From: Wuchereria bancrofti
Lineage: Eukaryota > Nematoda > Chromadorea > Rhabditida > Onchocercidae
Direction: 5' to 3'
Assembly: GCA_005281725.1 (NCBI GenBank)
Contig: SSBO01000012.1
Span: 10,464,975 to 10,528,974, forward strand
DNA: 64,000 bases
Below are positions 52,022 through 64,000 of the stretch, one piece after another. How positions within the stretch are numbered: position 1 is the stretch's first letter; every line of letters starts with the position of its first letter. The notes under the pieces are model-generated. The model was not told the DNA's origin. It was given only the letters and a program-made list of their open reading frames with translations, and made no database searches. A program made the position numbers and the translations under genes.

Positions 52022-55000
52022 TTTTTATTCTTGGATTACATAAGGTCGAAGCAGTTTATCTTTTTTCTTAAAATAAATTTCCTAGAAAATTTTTTCCTAT
52101 TTTTATGAATTGTGGGTATTGTATTTACATACTTAATTTATATCTAGTGAACAAGCGTCTATTATTTGTCACTTGATATTCATGAGCACTCAAAATATAT
52201 CTTGCCTGATACATATATATAACAGTTTCTGCATAAATTTTCCTTTATAGTAAGCATGTACATCTTCGTTCTATTATTATGGTTGAGGAATTCATTTCCG
52301 ACAATGAAATTCACATAATTTTTATTTTTTTTTGCAGTAAAAAACAAACTAGGAAATAAATCTCCCCTCCATATTTGACGATGACTGACATCTCTTCGTT
52401 GCTATTATTATTGTTTGTTCGGGTAACCTGGCTTTAATATAGCCTTTCTTTCTGTCCTAAAACAAGAAGAAACAAAAAATCCATTCTAACAGGTTTTCAA
52501 GATCTACTGTTTTGCTTTGTATCACCTTCTGATCTCGTACTTTCATTTCATTTCATTCAGACGCTGATCTTCAAATTTAATGGAAAGGAAACTAATAATG
52601 CATTGTTATATCATCCCATGTAGTTTAAGTTCGAAATTAAATTTGGCCAATAGAAATCTTGGCTATGGACCTTAGTACTTTATTTGCTTTATAAAAAAGT
52701 ACACGGGCACTTTCCTGCTTTCTCTCTTCCTCTCTGATCTTTATGTTAAAAGAGCTGTATTTTTGCTATTGTCTTTTTTTGCTTTTTGCAAGAAAACTGA
52801 AACTCCTTTTTCGACTCATTTTCTCCTGTTAAGTGATTTTTCCTTTTTAAATAATATTTTTGGAGTTTCAGATAACAGTGTCTCTTTTCCCGGCTACTTC
52901 TTCGAGAAACTTTTTCCAAATTTTTTGAACCTATGTTTGATTTCTTTTTTTTTGGAAAACCTATGTTTGATTTTTATTTTTCTCCGTGGATTTGAAATTT
53001 TATAAATAAAAATACATACCAAATGTAACAATTTTTTTTTTTTTTTTGATAGAATCTCTAACTATGAGTCCCGGTGTAAAAAAATAGTGTAAAAAAAATG
53101 TTTTACAGAATTCATGGAGCACTTTATCTCTGTTTCAGATCTTTGTGTTAAATATAGTGGTCGTTTTTATTATCCTTTTTCGTTCACTTATAAAAATTTT
53201 CTAAATGAAAATTGGGATTTACATCTCTGATTCTTTTTTTATAATTAATTTTCCTTTTTTATTAAATAATCTCTTCATAATTTGTAATTTAATAATTTAG
53301 TTTTTAGAATTTAACCTGTTTAGTGCTTTTGTGCTTTTTTTGACTTCTCAACTTTGACGCACTTCTCTTAAAATGTTTTTATTTAGCATCGCATCAAATA
53401 ATCTGTATTTTGTTTCCAGTTCCTGTTGTATGGTTTTGCTTTATGCATACAAAGAGCATTATAAATATAATAGTGATCAGCTATAATTTATAGCTTTTCT
53501 TTACATTCAAGTTTTCATGACGTCCGAAATGAAGCATCATACATATGTGAAGGAATTTTTACAATAAATGGAAAAATCACTGATATCATTTTGGATATGG
53601 TTGACGTTTAAAACTGTTAAGATGGATGGATTGCAGTGATTTTCTTAACGGATTTGGATGATAGCTAACGCATCTATTATTAGGTGCTGAACGAATTAAA
53701 ATCTCAGCAGTGTTAATTTCATAAAAGTGGTCAGAAGTAGATGGAAAAAAAAAATTTGTGTTTCGGTAATTTCAATTATTCCACTGCAAATGCCACACTT
53801 CCAGAATCCTTTAATTATTTCACATGTTAATTTTAATGCTCAAATTACTAATGGAAGCGAAATATGTTTGACACAGTTATTTCAATAATTACATAAGAAT
53901 TTCTATTTTTTATCTAATGATAGTTTATGACAATCTATTTGAAATTGTAACTCTATTTGTACCATTTACTTATTCGCATTTTCTCCTTAACTCTTCTATT
54001 TCATTTGAATATGTTACCAAACAATAAAACTTTTAAGATCTCATCATTAATTTCAAAAGGTATATTAAATAAATCCTTTCGAAATGCTTATCAGATATAT
54101 TATCTCATAAATCTAGCATGAATAAATCTCCTTTGAAAATTTCAAAGTCAATTTAAATTAAATTTGAACAAATTTTGTTCAAGTTTACACGATATGTAAC
54201 AGTGTTCTAGTTTGATGAATGTTCTTATAATTCTAATGATGTTTGTTAGTTAAAATTTTGTAAAAATTGGTGGAAATTGATTTAAAATGATTTACATTTT
54301 AACCAAGAAAATAAAAAAAGGTACAACTGTTGATAAGTAATATCATTCAGTAATGCAAAAAGCTTTAAATCATCTGAAACTTAGTCATTTATCATCTGAA
54401 ACTTCAGTGTCTCTTTCTCTCTCTCTCTCTCTCCACTTTTTCCATTCTCCTACAAATCTTCAAGACAATAACATTATGAAAATATTGTCTAGAAAGATTG
54501 TGTGATTTGATAATGTGAGATATCATTTAGCGCAAATCTTTGTGATATACTAGGAAGACATTACTTTGTGCCATTTTTATTTGTAGCATTTTGAAGGAAT
54601 GTGATCATTTCATCATTTTTCCATATTATCATATCAATATCAGAAAAAAGAGAAAAAAAGCATTTAGTAATGGTATTTATTGGAAATATGAAGTCAATAA
54701 ATAATTTGTCAAATTACTAAAATAGTTAATTTTCATTAATGAAATTAAAAACTTTGCACAAAAATTAAATTTGATAAAAAGTAATAATTTTGTTCAATTT
54801 TTTGAATTTGATGAAAAATAAAAATTCCAAATAGTTGATAGTAGATTCACTTCACTGTGAATGAATGATGATAAGCTTTACTTGCTAGTTTAGCTATTTA
54901 CTGCAATAAGCAAATTAAGTAAATGAGAAAGATAGAGAAAAAGGGAGAAGAACAAAGAAAAGAGAAAAAAAGGGAGGTAAATTTTGAAATATTACATCTT

Positions 55001-56260
55001 TTTTTACTTCCTAAATTTAACTTTTTGTTTTAAAAGTTTTAAAAGAAGCAAATTTTTGCCCTTTTTAAAATGTCGCTTTTATATTTATTTATATAACTTG
55101 AAATTTCGAAATTTCATTCAATTTTATATTTGTCAAGAAAGGAAAAAAAAGGAACTCTCCAAATGTAATGTGGGAAAAGAAGTGTATGAAGGAAAAGGGA
55201 AGTCAGAGCATAACGTCTTCTCCGGTAAATTAAATTGCTAATGGAGGGAGGGTCGAAGACTAACTAATGATTAATCAGGTTTTCGAAATTTCAAAAAAAA
55301 AAAAGTTATTGATTAAACGTTTTTTCAGTTTTTAGCTAAATTAAGTAACCATTCCGCTTTTTTGTATCATTTCCGTAACGACCATTGTAGAATGATATAT
55401 TTCTATAAAGTTTTTTTTTTTGATTACTCAGTAAATTAATAATTACATTTAGCTTAGCAATTTTGCTTATATTAATTAATTTTCCCATTAATTTTCATTT
55501 TCATTCATTTTTTTCTTGAATAAAATTTTGCTAATGCATCATAAATGTTATAAACAAAAAAAATATATAATTTGTTTTTTTTTTTTCGTGGATTTTATGA
55601 TGAATTTTTTTTAATTTCTACTTTTAAGATAGTTTTAAAATTCGTACTTATTAAATTATAATTAAAGTTGATTGAAATTGAAATTTGGATTACTATTATC
55701 AGAAACAACTTTTGTGCTAATTCAAATAATGTATTTAAAATGTTGTTAAAAGAATTCTTCTATTCAAATGATTAAATGATCAAAAAATCATTTCAAGATC
55801 GATTCATTTGCTTCGATTAGCATTCATTTTATTTCTAAAATGTCAAAAATTTTTTGTTAATTCGAATTATTTAAAATACAATAAATCGTTCCAAATTACG
55901 ATAAATTGTAGCAGAATACATTTTCATTTTTGTACCATTGATTTTATGAACTAACTACTACCATACTTGTTTATTTTCATTTCAATTTATGGAAAACCCC
56001 TCATTTTATTTTCATTATTCATTCATTAATTTATCTAAATTTCCCAATTATTTTATTATCGACAGCTTCTTTCAAATTAAGTTGTCGCAGTTAATGAAAT
56101 ATATTCTTGGAAATATTAGTGTTTTAAAAGCACTTCAATTGCATCTTTACTTTTATTTATATTTTTAAAGAATGATGTCGTTTATTTATTCCTTTTTTTT
56201 GTAAATTTTCAAAAGTTTTTCTTATTTTTATTTTCAGTTTCCCATTCGATAAAGTAAACA
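52022..56260. other. Spacer after the KAT6-like gene
   Basis: About 4.2 kb. It starts with the likely 3' UTR of the KAT6-like gene, with AATAAA at about 52072. It then continues as AT-rich sequence with a CT microsatellite near 54413-54433, A/G-rich tracts near 54925-54975, and many T runs. No coding region is supported. Confidence 0.6.
52928..52973. repeat. Short direct duplication, period 30
   Basis: AACCTATGTTTGATTT occurs at 52928-52943 and again at 52958-52973, separated by a T-rich spacer. It creates a repeated Leu-rich shadow frame but no gene. Confidence 0.7.
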
Positions 56261-58945
56261 ATGCAATGTACAAGAAATTTTCCAAGATGTCCGGAAGGTG
56301 TAATTCTCGGATGTGGTAATCCACTCTTAGATATGCGAGTTGAAGTTAGCCTAGATTTTTTAAAAAGGTGAAATTTGGAAGATGATGCAATAATAGCAGA
56401 TGATGATCGTATGCGTATGTAGGCTCTTCAATTTTCATTAAATTAGTAACCTTTTCGTAATTAACAAATTTAAAAATTATTATTCATCATTATGTAATTT
56501 AATGCATAATATTTTAAAGTTGAATACTAGTTTTTAAGGAATTCTTTTTTATCAATGAAAAAGTAAATTTGATCTTGTTTTATCATTCTTTTTTAATTAA
56601 ACTTGTCAATTTAATTCATTTAATTACAGCTGAAACAATTTGATATTTCAAGGATGACTCAAATTCAAAATTTTGATATTGTAGTTTGAAATGTCATTCA
56701 ATAAAATAGCAATTTTTTTTTCATTTCAAAATTTCCTATTCAAATCTTCCATTGAAAATTTCAAATATTAAGGTTTCAAGAGTTGCTGGACAACTATGAT
56801 ATATCTTATACACCGGGTGGTACAACGCAAAATTCACTTCGCGTTTGTCAGGTAAAACAAAATTTTGTTTGTTTTTTAATTTTTCAAATTCAACTTTAAA
56901 GTAAATAAAAAATGGAAAAAAAAGAAATCCTTAAAGGTGAACAATCTCTTGCAGTTTGAAAAGTTTGCAATGGATATTAAATGCGCCGAATCGTTCAGTG
57001 CTTTTTGGCTGCATAGGTGATGGTCACTATGGTGATATCTTAAGGCAAAAGACCCAAGAAATAGGCCTGAGGATATATTATCAAGTGAAAGAAAAGCAAA
57101 AAACAGGAACGTGCGCTGCTCTTATTACTAGTCAACAGAGGCTAGTTGCATAAATGTTTTTTAAATCAAATTAAATTTTTAAAATGAAATTTTATGGCAA
57201 TATACATCTTTTTTAAAAGAGTTTTATTACACTTTTTTTGATATGTTATATAAAATCAAAATATGATTGTAATAATTAATTTCTTTTAATATGATCATTT
57301 ATAAGAGATTGAAATCAATGACCTGTTTCCTTTTTGAATTTTTTGTCTCAATTTTTAATTTCTACTTCACTTATAAATAAATGCATCTTTTTTTCTTCTT
57401 CATTCTAGATCTCTTTGTGCACATCTTGCAGCAGCAAATTTATTCACGATAGATCATTTGGAAAAACCAGAAAGTCGTGTTTTAATTGAAACTGCTCAAT
57501 ATTTTTATATATCGGTTAATTTATCTACAACTCTTAAAGTTATCAAGAAATTCCAAGAAAAAAATTTTTTTTTTGTCTTAAGCACAATCATCGATCATCT
57601 CTCTCTCTCCCTCTCTTTTTTTCTGTAATTTTATTATATATGCACATGCTACAAATAATATTAAAATTTCAGGGATTTTTCTTAACAGTTTGTCCTGCAG
57701 CTGTTATGTCCATTGCTCAGCATGCAAGCAAACATAGTAAGGTTTTTTTTCTTTCTCTCTCTCTCTATGTCTCTCTCTCCCTTCCTCTTTCTTTCCTTTC
57801 CCATCATAAATTTTTGTACTTTAATATAAAAATTAGAAAGACGAATTAGTCGTTTCAACAATCTGATAGGAATTTTTGTACTTTTTTCAAGGAAGAAGAA
57901 ATTTACCAAGTAACAAGTAACATTCATAAATCATATTACTCTTCAATATTTCATTTATTTTGCTCAGTCAATGATATACATACAATTTTCTTCAAAAGAA
58001 AGAAAATACAGAACTTCAAAAATTCAAATTTATTTTATCAGTTTTAAAAGTCGTGATTTTTTTTGTTTTTAAACAGGTATTTGCAACAAATTTAGCAGCA
58101 CCATTTGTTCTAAAATATTTCCGAGATGAATTTTTGGGAGTGTTACCGTATGTTGACATTTTATTTGGCAATGAAAGAGAAAGTAAAGCATTCGCAGATG
58201 CAAACAATTACAATACACATGAATTGCAACAAATAAATATGCGTTAAAATTGCAGCATTTTCAAAGGTTCGCAAGATTTTATAAAATAAATATTTAAAAA
58301 AAAATAAATATAAAACTTTCGTTTGTTTGTGTTTTTTTTTTTGTTTATTTTAAAGAAGACAAGAAAAAAAGAACGAATAAACAAATCAACAATTATTTAT
58401 TATATGCTACAATCGTTAATATTATGCTTAAGATTAATGAAAAGCATCAAAGGATAGTGATTCTAACGCAAGGATCTGATCCAACAATCGTTTATCAAAA
58501 TGGTAATAATGATGCTGTGAAATACCCAGTAAAAAAATTGAAGCATGAAGAAATTGTTGATACAAATGGAGCGGTGATGCATTTATTGGAGGTAATCTGT
58601 TTTTTACTAAATTATCATACTTTATTCATTTAAAATAATTTGCTTCTTTCTTTTTATTTATCCAAATAATGATAGATATTCTTCTTCCTTTATTTACAAT
58701 TCCCAAAGTAGCCATAAAGTTCATTAATTTAAATTTAAAAAAGAGAAAAAAATCCCAATGACCTTCTTCCTTTTTTCTTTTGATAACGATCACCAAGTTC
58801 AAACAAAAAATTTTTCTTCCCAGGGTTATCACAATACATTCAACAGAAATCAGTAGCGGAATCAGTAAAATGCGGACACTATGCTGCAGCAGTAATAATA
58901 CAACAAGAAGGCTGTACACTTCCACCAATTTGCTTATATCATTAA
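56261..58945 (+). pseudogene. ADK: Adenosine kinase gene with multiple disabling lesions
   Basis: Adenosine kinase (PfkB family) phosphorylates adenosine to AMP in purine salvage. Segments in order match the family across the whole length: VILGCGNPLLDM, YTPGGTTQNSLRV, VLFGCIGDGHYGDIL, TGTCAALIT, SLCAHLAAANLF, GFFLTVCPAAVMSIAQHAS, FATNLAAPFVL, LPYVDILFGNERESKAFA, RIVILTQG, DTNGA and a C-terminal KCGHYAAAVIIQQEGCT. Introns are kept, so this is not a processed copy. Lesions: an in-frame TGA at 56369-56371; a splice acceptor that reads TTTGCAA instead of TTTGCAG at 56964-56970; a GCTAGT donor at 57141; a frameshift near 58234-58247; and a one-base frameshift at about 58571-58574 inside the NGAGDAF-type motif that carries the catalytic Asp. 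The number of lesions favours a decayed gene; assembly indels are the main alternative, though they would not explain the substitutions well. Confidence 0.85.
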
Positions 58946-60304
58946 AATTTTGTCTGACTTTAAAATATGAAACCACTGCATTCACCGACTGTTTTTAATA
59001 TTTCCCTATTAGGAAATTTTCAATATAACATCCCAATTTAACTCACTTTGACACACTGTTAGATCTAGGGACGCTTGTTTCTTTAAAAAAAGATTTTCTT
59101 TTTTTTTCATATAATATACACAAAGTAGAGAGATAGCAAAAACGATTAAAGCAGATGTTTATGTTGTAGGATCAAATAGACTTTTAAAAATTTCTCGTCT
59201 TGAAAACTTTGAATAAAAGTTATTGACAAATTTATTTCAGTAATTTATTTCATACTCTGCTGTGCTAATATCACGCACAAAGGCACAGAAAATGCAATTA
59301 ATTCATAAGTCAGAAATTCGAAATCATGCTGTACACCAAAAATATATATATATCCAAATATGTACACACATACACATATGCACAGATGTGCCAAAGGAGT
59401 GAAATTCACTGCGAATTGGGATGTAAAGAGGAGCCCTGAACAACTGACAAAATTATTCAAAAATTTGCAAAAGATAAATACGGACAATAGGTGTAGCATA
59501 TGAAGTGACTAGATAATCATTCAATATTTTTATTTTAAAGCCGTATATAGCGGGTATTTCTATGATATGCCCTACCAAGAAATAACAAAAATTTACAATT
59601 AAAATCTCAATTTTGCTTCTGATATATAAAATTGTATAGCTGAAAATGGTGGAACCTACTATTTACCGCTTTTCATATCCAAACATGATTGCAGAACAGC
59701 TGTTTCTTAAAAACTTGTAACCCATTGTACACTAGTTGCAGCGGTTGATTATGAAGTTATTATGTACACAGTTTCATCGGACTTATTAGATCTTATGGCT
59801 GATACGCAAGAGACAAGTGATATCAAACATGTATACAAGTAGTTGGAAACCAATTATTCCATTTAAATGTAACTGATGTAAAAATACCGTAAGTCACCAA
59901 AGATACACATTACAACTAAAAATGCAGACACCGTAGGATATCAGAAAATTACTTTGAAATTTTGCATCAATCTGCTCCGACACAAACCCGGGGAAAGTGA
60001 CTGTATATTATCGATCGCAACAGACCTAATTGCTTTCCAACTTTTCACCCTTATAAACAAGATATTGACAATTACATCACAGGTAAGTTCAGATGAATGA
60101 CTTAATCACATCAATACTTTTGGCAATCTGGCACAGACCTAGATTTACAGCAAAAAGACGAATGAGCAATCATAATAGTGTTTCTCAAACATGTTAGAGA
60201 TTAAGATCAATTTAAATTTCAGGACTCGTGGCGGATATAGATGAAAGCATAGGCACTTATCTTAATGAAACAGTGGCAGTAAAGCAAAGTGAAGAAATCG
60301 GTAA
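58946..60304. other. Coding-like fragments, unresolved
   Basis: No intact gene. Several plus-strand pieces look like former coding sequence: one near 59136-59213 with KADVYVVGSNRLLKIS, one near 59400-59500, one near 59535-59600 with SGYFYDMPYQEI, and one near 59725-59840 with LVAAVDYEVIMYTVSSDLL. All end in stops or lack matching splice sites. From memory their order and spacing faintly resemble the C-terminal part of the CLP1 polynucleotide kinase family, but this is weak. A later frame around 60040-60329 splices in phase at 60082/60223 and runs 25 bases into the SH2D4-like gene on the other strand. Confidence 0.35.
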
Positions 60305-63300
60305 CTATGCCCGCAATGTGTTTCGTTGAATAGGAATAAGATCAGCATAATCCGGCAAATTAGTGTCCATTTGTCCTACGGCCCAACGTAATATCTCATT
60401 TCCTTTACTTGTTATTGGCGAAATCTGCAAAACGTCATATTCAATTCATACCTTAATAATTCTGCAAAAAATGTAACAAACCAACCAAAAAATTCTCTTT
60501 ACATATAGTTAAAATCTAAAAAACCAATCGCATGCAAACGAGGTCAAGAAAAAGTAATCAATCGACAGAAATTAAGGATGAGCGATAAAAAATCACCCCT
60601 AGAACAAACTGTTTATTTAGGATACATGAAATCAATCAGAATTCTTCGGAAGTTTAATTTACAAAAAGTTCAAAATAAACTACTTCGTGAAATGCAACAA
60701 GCTCATGGAGGCGCTGATGCACTACTTGATTAATTCCCAAAAATTGATATCCATGTGGTATTTTTTCGATCATGAAATGCTTTATATTACCATCTCCAAC
60801 CACATACGATAAAGTGTAACCCCAAATACGTTCCGAAACGCGAACAAGAAATGAACCAGAAGGTTTTCCCTGTAGTAGTTCATCAGCTGCGTTTCGTGTA
60901 ATGATTCCTATAACGAAAATTCTTTATAAAGGCATCAAGTCGTAAACTAAATATGATTACCCTTAAAGAGATTGAAGGGAGCCAGAATTGATGACCTGAG
61001 GACACTGGGGATAATTTCATTCGTTAGCTAAGAACGAAGACATAATTAACCATGGAACCAAACAGCTGGTCGATGTGTCAGTGGGTCTAAACCGGTTCCA
61101 AGTCGCAGCTCCTCAGATTTGAACCAATCAATAATTGCTTCACGAGATTTTGGCTTCGGAGGACGTGGTAAATTCTTCCTGGAAACATCATTAATGATGC
61201 TTATAATAAATAAGATTGACATGTAAGGGTGCTAACTGATTAGCATGATTTATTTGCTTTTTTTAACTGAGAAGAGTCGGTCTAAACATTTTATTGCGTA
61301 GCAGTGGAATAGCGTAAAAAGGAAAAAATAAGAGTAAATTAAAACAAAAGAAAACCAACAAAATGTTAAATTACCACTCAGTCACAATGAGTCCAAAAAT
61401 AAAGCGCCTAATGGGCTGGACTTTACGAGAGCATTGTCACAACAGAGGTTATACTTGAACGGTTATTTCTTTACTGTTACTATTTCTTAACATCAAAAAA
61501 AAAAAAAAAAAAAATGAAGCCATTACTTACAAAATCTCCTGTACAGCAGTATTTTTCACATCCTTGAGAACTGCTAAAAACGGAGCCGAGGTACGTAAAG
61601 TTTGCTGACGATGTTGTTCACGAGCCCGCTGCGCAATATGTCGAATTTCAGCTTCTGCTTCACGTGCTCTTCTTTCTGAAAGAAAGAACATTACCATCCG
61701 TAACAATATACAGTAGGAAATAATCCAAGAAGCTCACGAATATTTTGAGAAAGACGATGTACTTCATCTATAAGTAACCAAACCGACCTTGTTCTTCCCA
61801 AACTTGTTCAACACGTCTTGCCTCTTGTTCTGCTTCTCTGTCAAATTGCTGATATTTCTCCTTAATCTTTTCGAAAATTTCTGATTGTCGCTTGGTGATT
61901 TCATCGCTGATGTCTGTAATCAACAATTAATTTAAATTAAAAGTGTTAAATCTCAGCAATAAAGTGTAGTGGAAAATGAAAATACCCGGTAAATCATGTC
62001 TTGAACTAAGATCAGATCGGAATTTCACCGAGTGACCAGAATTTATTTTCTGAGTTGGAGTGAACTGTTTAATTGAATGACTAAGTCCCACTAGTGGAGC
62101 AGGTTTTGCAGCATTTGTAATTGCACCGAATGCCTGAAATTAGTCATTTTAATCATCAAACAAATTAATTCAGTAACAAACCAAAGGGATTAAACTCAAC
62201 ATTCCATATGAGTCACTATGACTGCCAGCATGTCTACATTTCCTAATCCACGACGATCTAGAAGGTTAATAGGAAAGTGGCGGACAGTTAATGAAAGTTA
62301 TTTTACAAGCAACATTCACTGCCTCACTTCCAGAAGATAGATTCATACTACTCGAGCTACTGAAAAGGTTTATCCTAAACTGATGTTAAGAGTAGAAGTA
62401 TCTGACAAAACCTGTGATAATTCACCCAAACCATTGCTCTAAAAAAACTTCTAGGTTTTTGAAAAAATAAAAACACAGTTTGCTGCAATTTATCATTAGA
62501 ACTAAGTGCACATAAATGTTTAAAAAAGGAATTACTAACTTTTGCAGTGTCAGTTAACAAATAAGTGCCACATGCTTTCTCTTTTGTTTTCTGCTTAATG
62601 TCAGTGTCGTTTGAAAGTTTGTCTTCTTTATTACTGTTGTTATTCAAACGGAAATTTTCAGTAGATTTCTTTAAAATCCCTTTGTAAGGTGATTCTGAAG
62701 CAGGAGCAATACGCGAAGGCTCACTACCATTGTATGATAGGCCAAACAGTGAGTCTGCATCATCATATACAGATTCCTGCAACTGTAGTCTAAGATTCAG
62801 AAACCAAAATTTCATGAGATGAAATTGTAAGTTACTGGATCTCACAGCTACTGTAGAAGTTGTAGGAATGTAGATTAGCAAAATAGTTCAATAAAGCTAG
62901 CTTTCTGGAATACTAAAATTCCCCTAGATCTAAACAAGTATTAATCTAAAGAAAATACACAGCAATACATACCTGTATTTTGTTACGTACAGATGATCCA
63001 AATCCACTGTTCCACGGTTTAATACGGCTCAACTGCTGTTTCAATGTGTCCTCATTTTCATGTGGCCCAAATACAGGTCCACTGCCATCATTTAATTCCA
63101 TTAAACTGAAAAAGTTACAGTAATTATCCAGGCATATATGTAAGGCAAAAACAAAGATTACCAGAATTTTTCCAGCACTTCCGCTTCAACTTGCAGTGCT
63201 TGGTTTTCCAGCATTTCTTTTTCAGCAAGTTCTCGTGCTTCCTCATAAGCCCGTTTTTCCGTAATTTGTTCAATGGTAAGGTCGTCCTTATGTTCACCCA

Positions 63301-63822
63301 TAACCCAAACCCAATCTTTGCCATCTTCTCCCTTCAACCATCTGAAAAAGACTCATTCTAATGAATAGAACTGAAATTTAAAATCCCGTCAATACCCCGT
63401 CCATCGTCTCAAGTGCAGAATTGGAACCTGACTCTTCGTGAATTATTTTTTGGTTTGCTACTTTGGGGCTTATCCTCTTGATCACGCTTCTCCTCAAAAT
63501 TTTTCCAACGTTTCACTTGTTCCTCCCTCATTTTGATAAACAATATCTGTTTTTGCTCCTCGTCTAGAGCTTCTAAAATTTCTGGATCCACAAACATCTG
63601 CAATGAGCGTAGAGTAGATTTCGAAGTGTAAAGCGATGATGATCATGAAATTTACTCCAAAACTAGAATTTCCTACCTTTTTGTAAATCTTCATACAATC
63701 TTTTTCTTAGAGTTCTTTCCCTCGAAGTTTTAAATTCTAAAAAAAGAGGAAAGGAAATCCTTCTACGATGTAACAGCAGTAAAAAGACATACTTGATCTA
63801 ATATTTGCTGCAGCATACTCAT
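60305..63822 (-). CDS. SH2D4-type SH2 adaptor protein
   Basis: Cytoplasmic adaptor expected to bind phosphotyrosine peptides. Twelve exons close in phase to 546 residues (human SH2D4A 454): 63822-63793, 63597-63428, 63341-63162, 63105-62973, 62776-62540, 62133-61986, 61913-61788, 61675-61531, 61178-61051, 60907-60684 and 60424-60305 are the coding segments seen (eleven listed; the first starts [10 protein letters not shown]). The N-terminus [19 protein letters not shown] and [11 protein letters not shown], then DWVWVMGEH, are hallmark SH2D4 blocks. The middle is charged and coiled-coil-like ([17 protein letters not shown]). The SH2 domain starts at WFHGI, has the phosphotyrosine-binding Arg in GSFLVRVSE and GYTLSY, and ends with [11 protein letters not shown]. 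The C-terminus LPDYADLI aligns with the family's LPDYLELF. It overlaps a plus-strand coding-like frame at its very end. Confidence 0.93.
63677..63736 (-). other. Possible 60 nt cassette exon with stop
   Basis: Inside intron 1 of the SH2D4-type gene, a 60-base piece is bounded by a good acceptor (CTTTTTTTAG) and a GTAGG donor. Included after exon 1 it keeps length divisible by three but introduces TAA at its tenth codon; in a shifted frame it is open and Arg/Lys-rich. It may be a poison exon or chance splice signals. The main protein model works without it. Confidence 0.3.
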
Positions 63823-64000
63823 ATTGTCTTATGTTGTTTCACTGCTATCATCAATAGTAACAAATCAACAAATCAGAAAATCCAATAGTAAAATCCTTAG
63901 TACGGGATAGCACAAGCTAATAATCAGCAAGACAACCGTTTATTAAGTACCAAAACCAAATAATGCTATCGATTATGATAAACAAATCATTTCAAATGAT

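Noticed and set aside
61740..61786. Minus-strand [12 protein letters not shown], resembling a RuvB/AAA Walker B segment
   Set aside because: It lies inside an intron of the SH2D4-type gene, is very short and has no Walker A or other domain around it.

Overview
The window is eukaryotic nuclear DNA, most likely from a parasitic nematode and probably a filarial (clade III) worm. It is strongly AT-rich. Genes are split into many short exons with TTTTCAG-type acceptors, and the spacers are long and full of homopolymer runs. The species cannot be named from sequence alone. Gene models below were built by hand from splice sites, reading phase and remembered protein families; for most genes the exon phases close exactly from start to stop.

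Layout. 1-3.4 kb is low-complexity spacer with a 360 bp GAAT/GGAAT array. 3.4-8.9 kb (+) is an unrecognised serine/proline-rich protein with CDK-type phosphosites. 8.9-13.6 kb has no gene I can support. 13.6-24.0 kb carries three minus-strand genes: a mitochondrial GGQ release/rescue factor (MTRFR, C12orf65 type), a complete 13-exon nicotinamide phosphoribosyltransferase (NAMPT) and riboflavin kinase (RFK). RFK is divergent from NF-YB (+, 25.1-27.8 kb), which has two possible C-terminal exons. 33.1-38.6 kb (+) is an unrecognised 543-residue protein with a PAM2-like motif. 41.9-52.0 kb (+) is a large MYST histone acetyltransferase of the KAT6 (MOZ/MORF) type whose 5' end is unresolved. 56.3-58.9 kb (+) is an adenosine kinase gene with a stop codon, a lost splice acceptor and frameshifts, probably a pseudogene. 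60.3-63.8 kb (-) is an SH2D4-type adaptor with a C-terminal SH2 domain.

The genes do not form an obvious operon: same-strand neighbours are 1.7-2.2 kb apart. NAMPT and RFK are neighbours that both make nucleotide cofactors (NAD and FMN), and NF-YB and KAT6 are nuclear gene regulators. The points most worth checking are the broken adenosine kinase, a full NAMPT in a nematode (C. elegans is generally described as lacking it), and repeated reading-frame evidence for GC-AG introns with the donor GCAAGT in four different genes. I saw no mobile element with intact genes, no CRISPR array, and no rRNA or tRNA gene.
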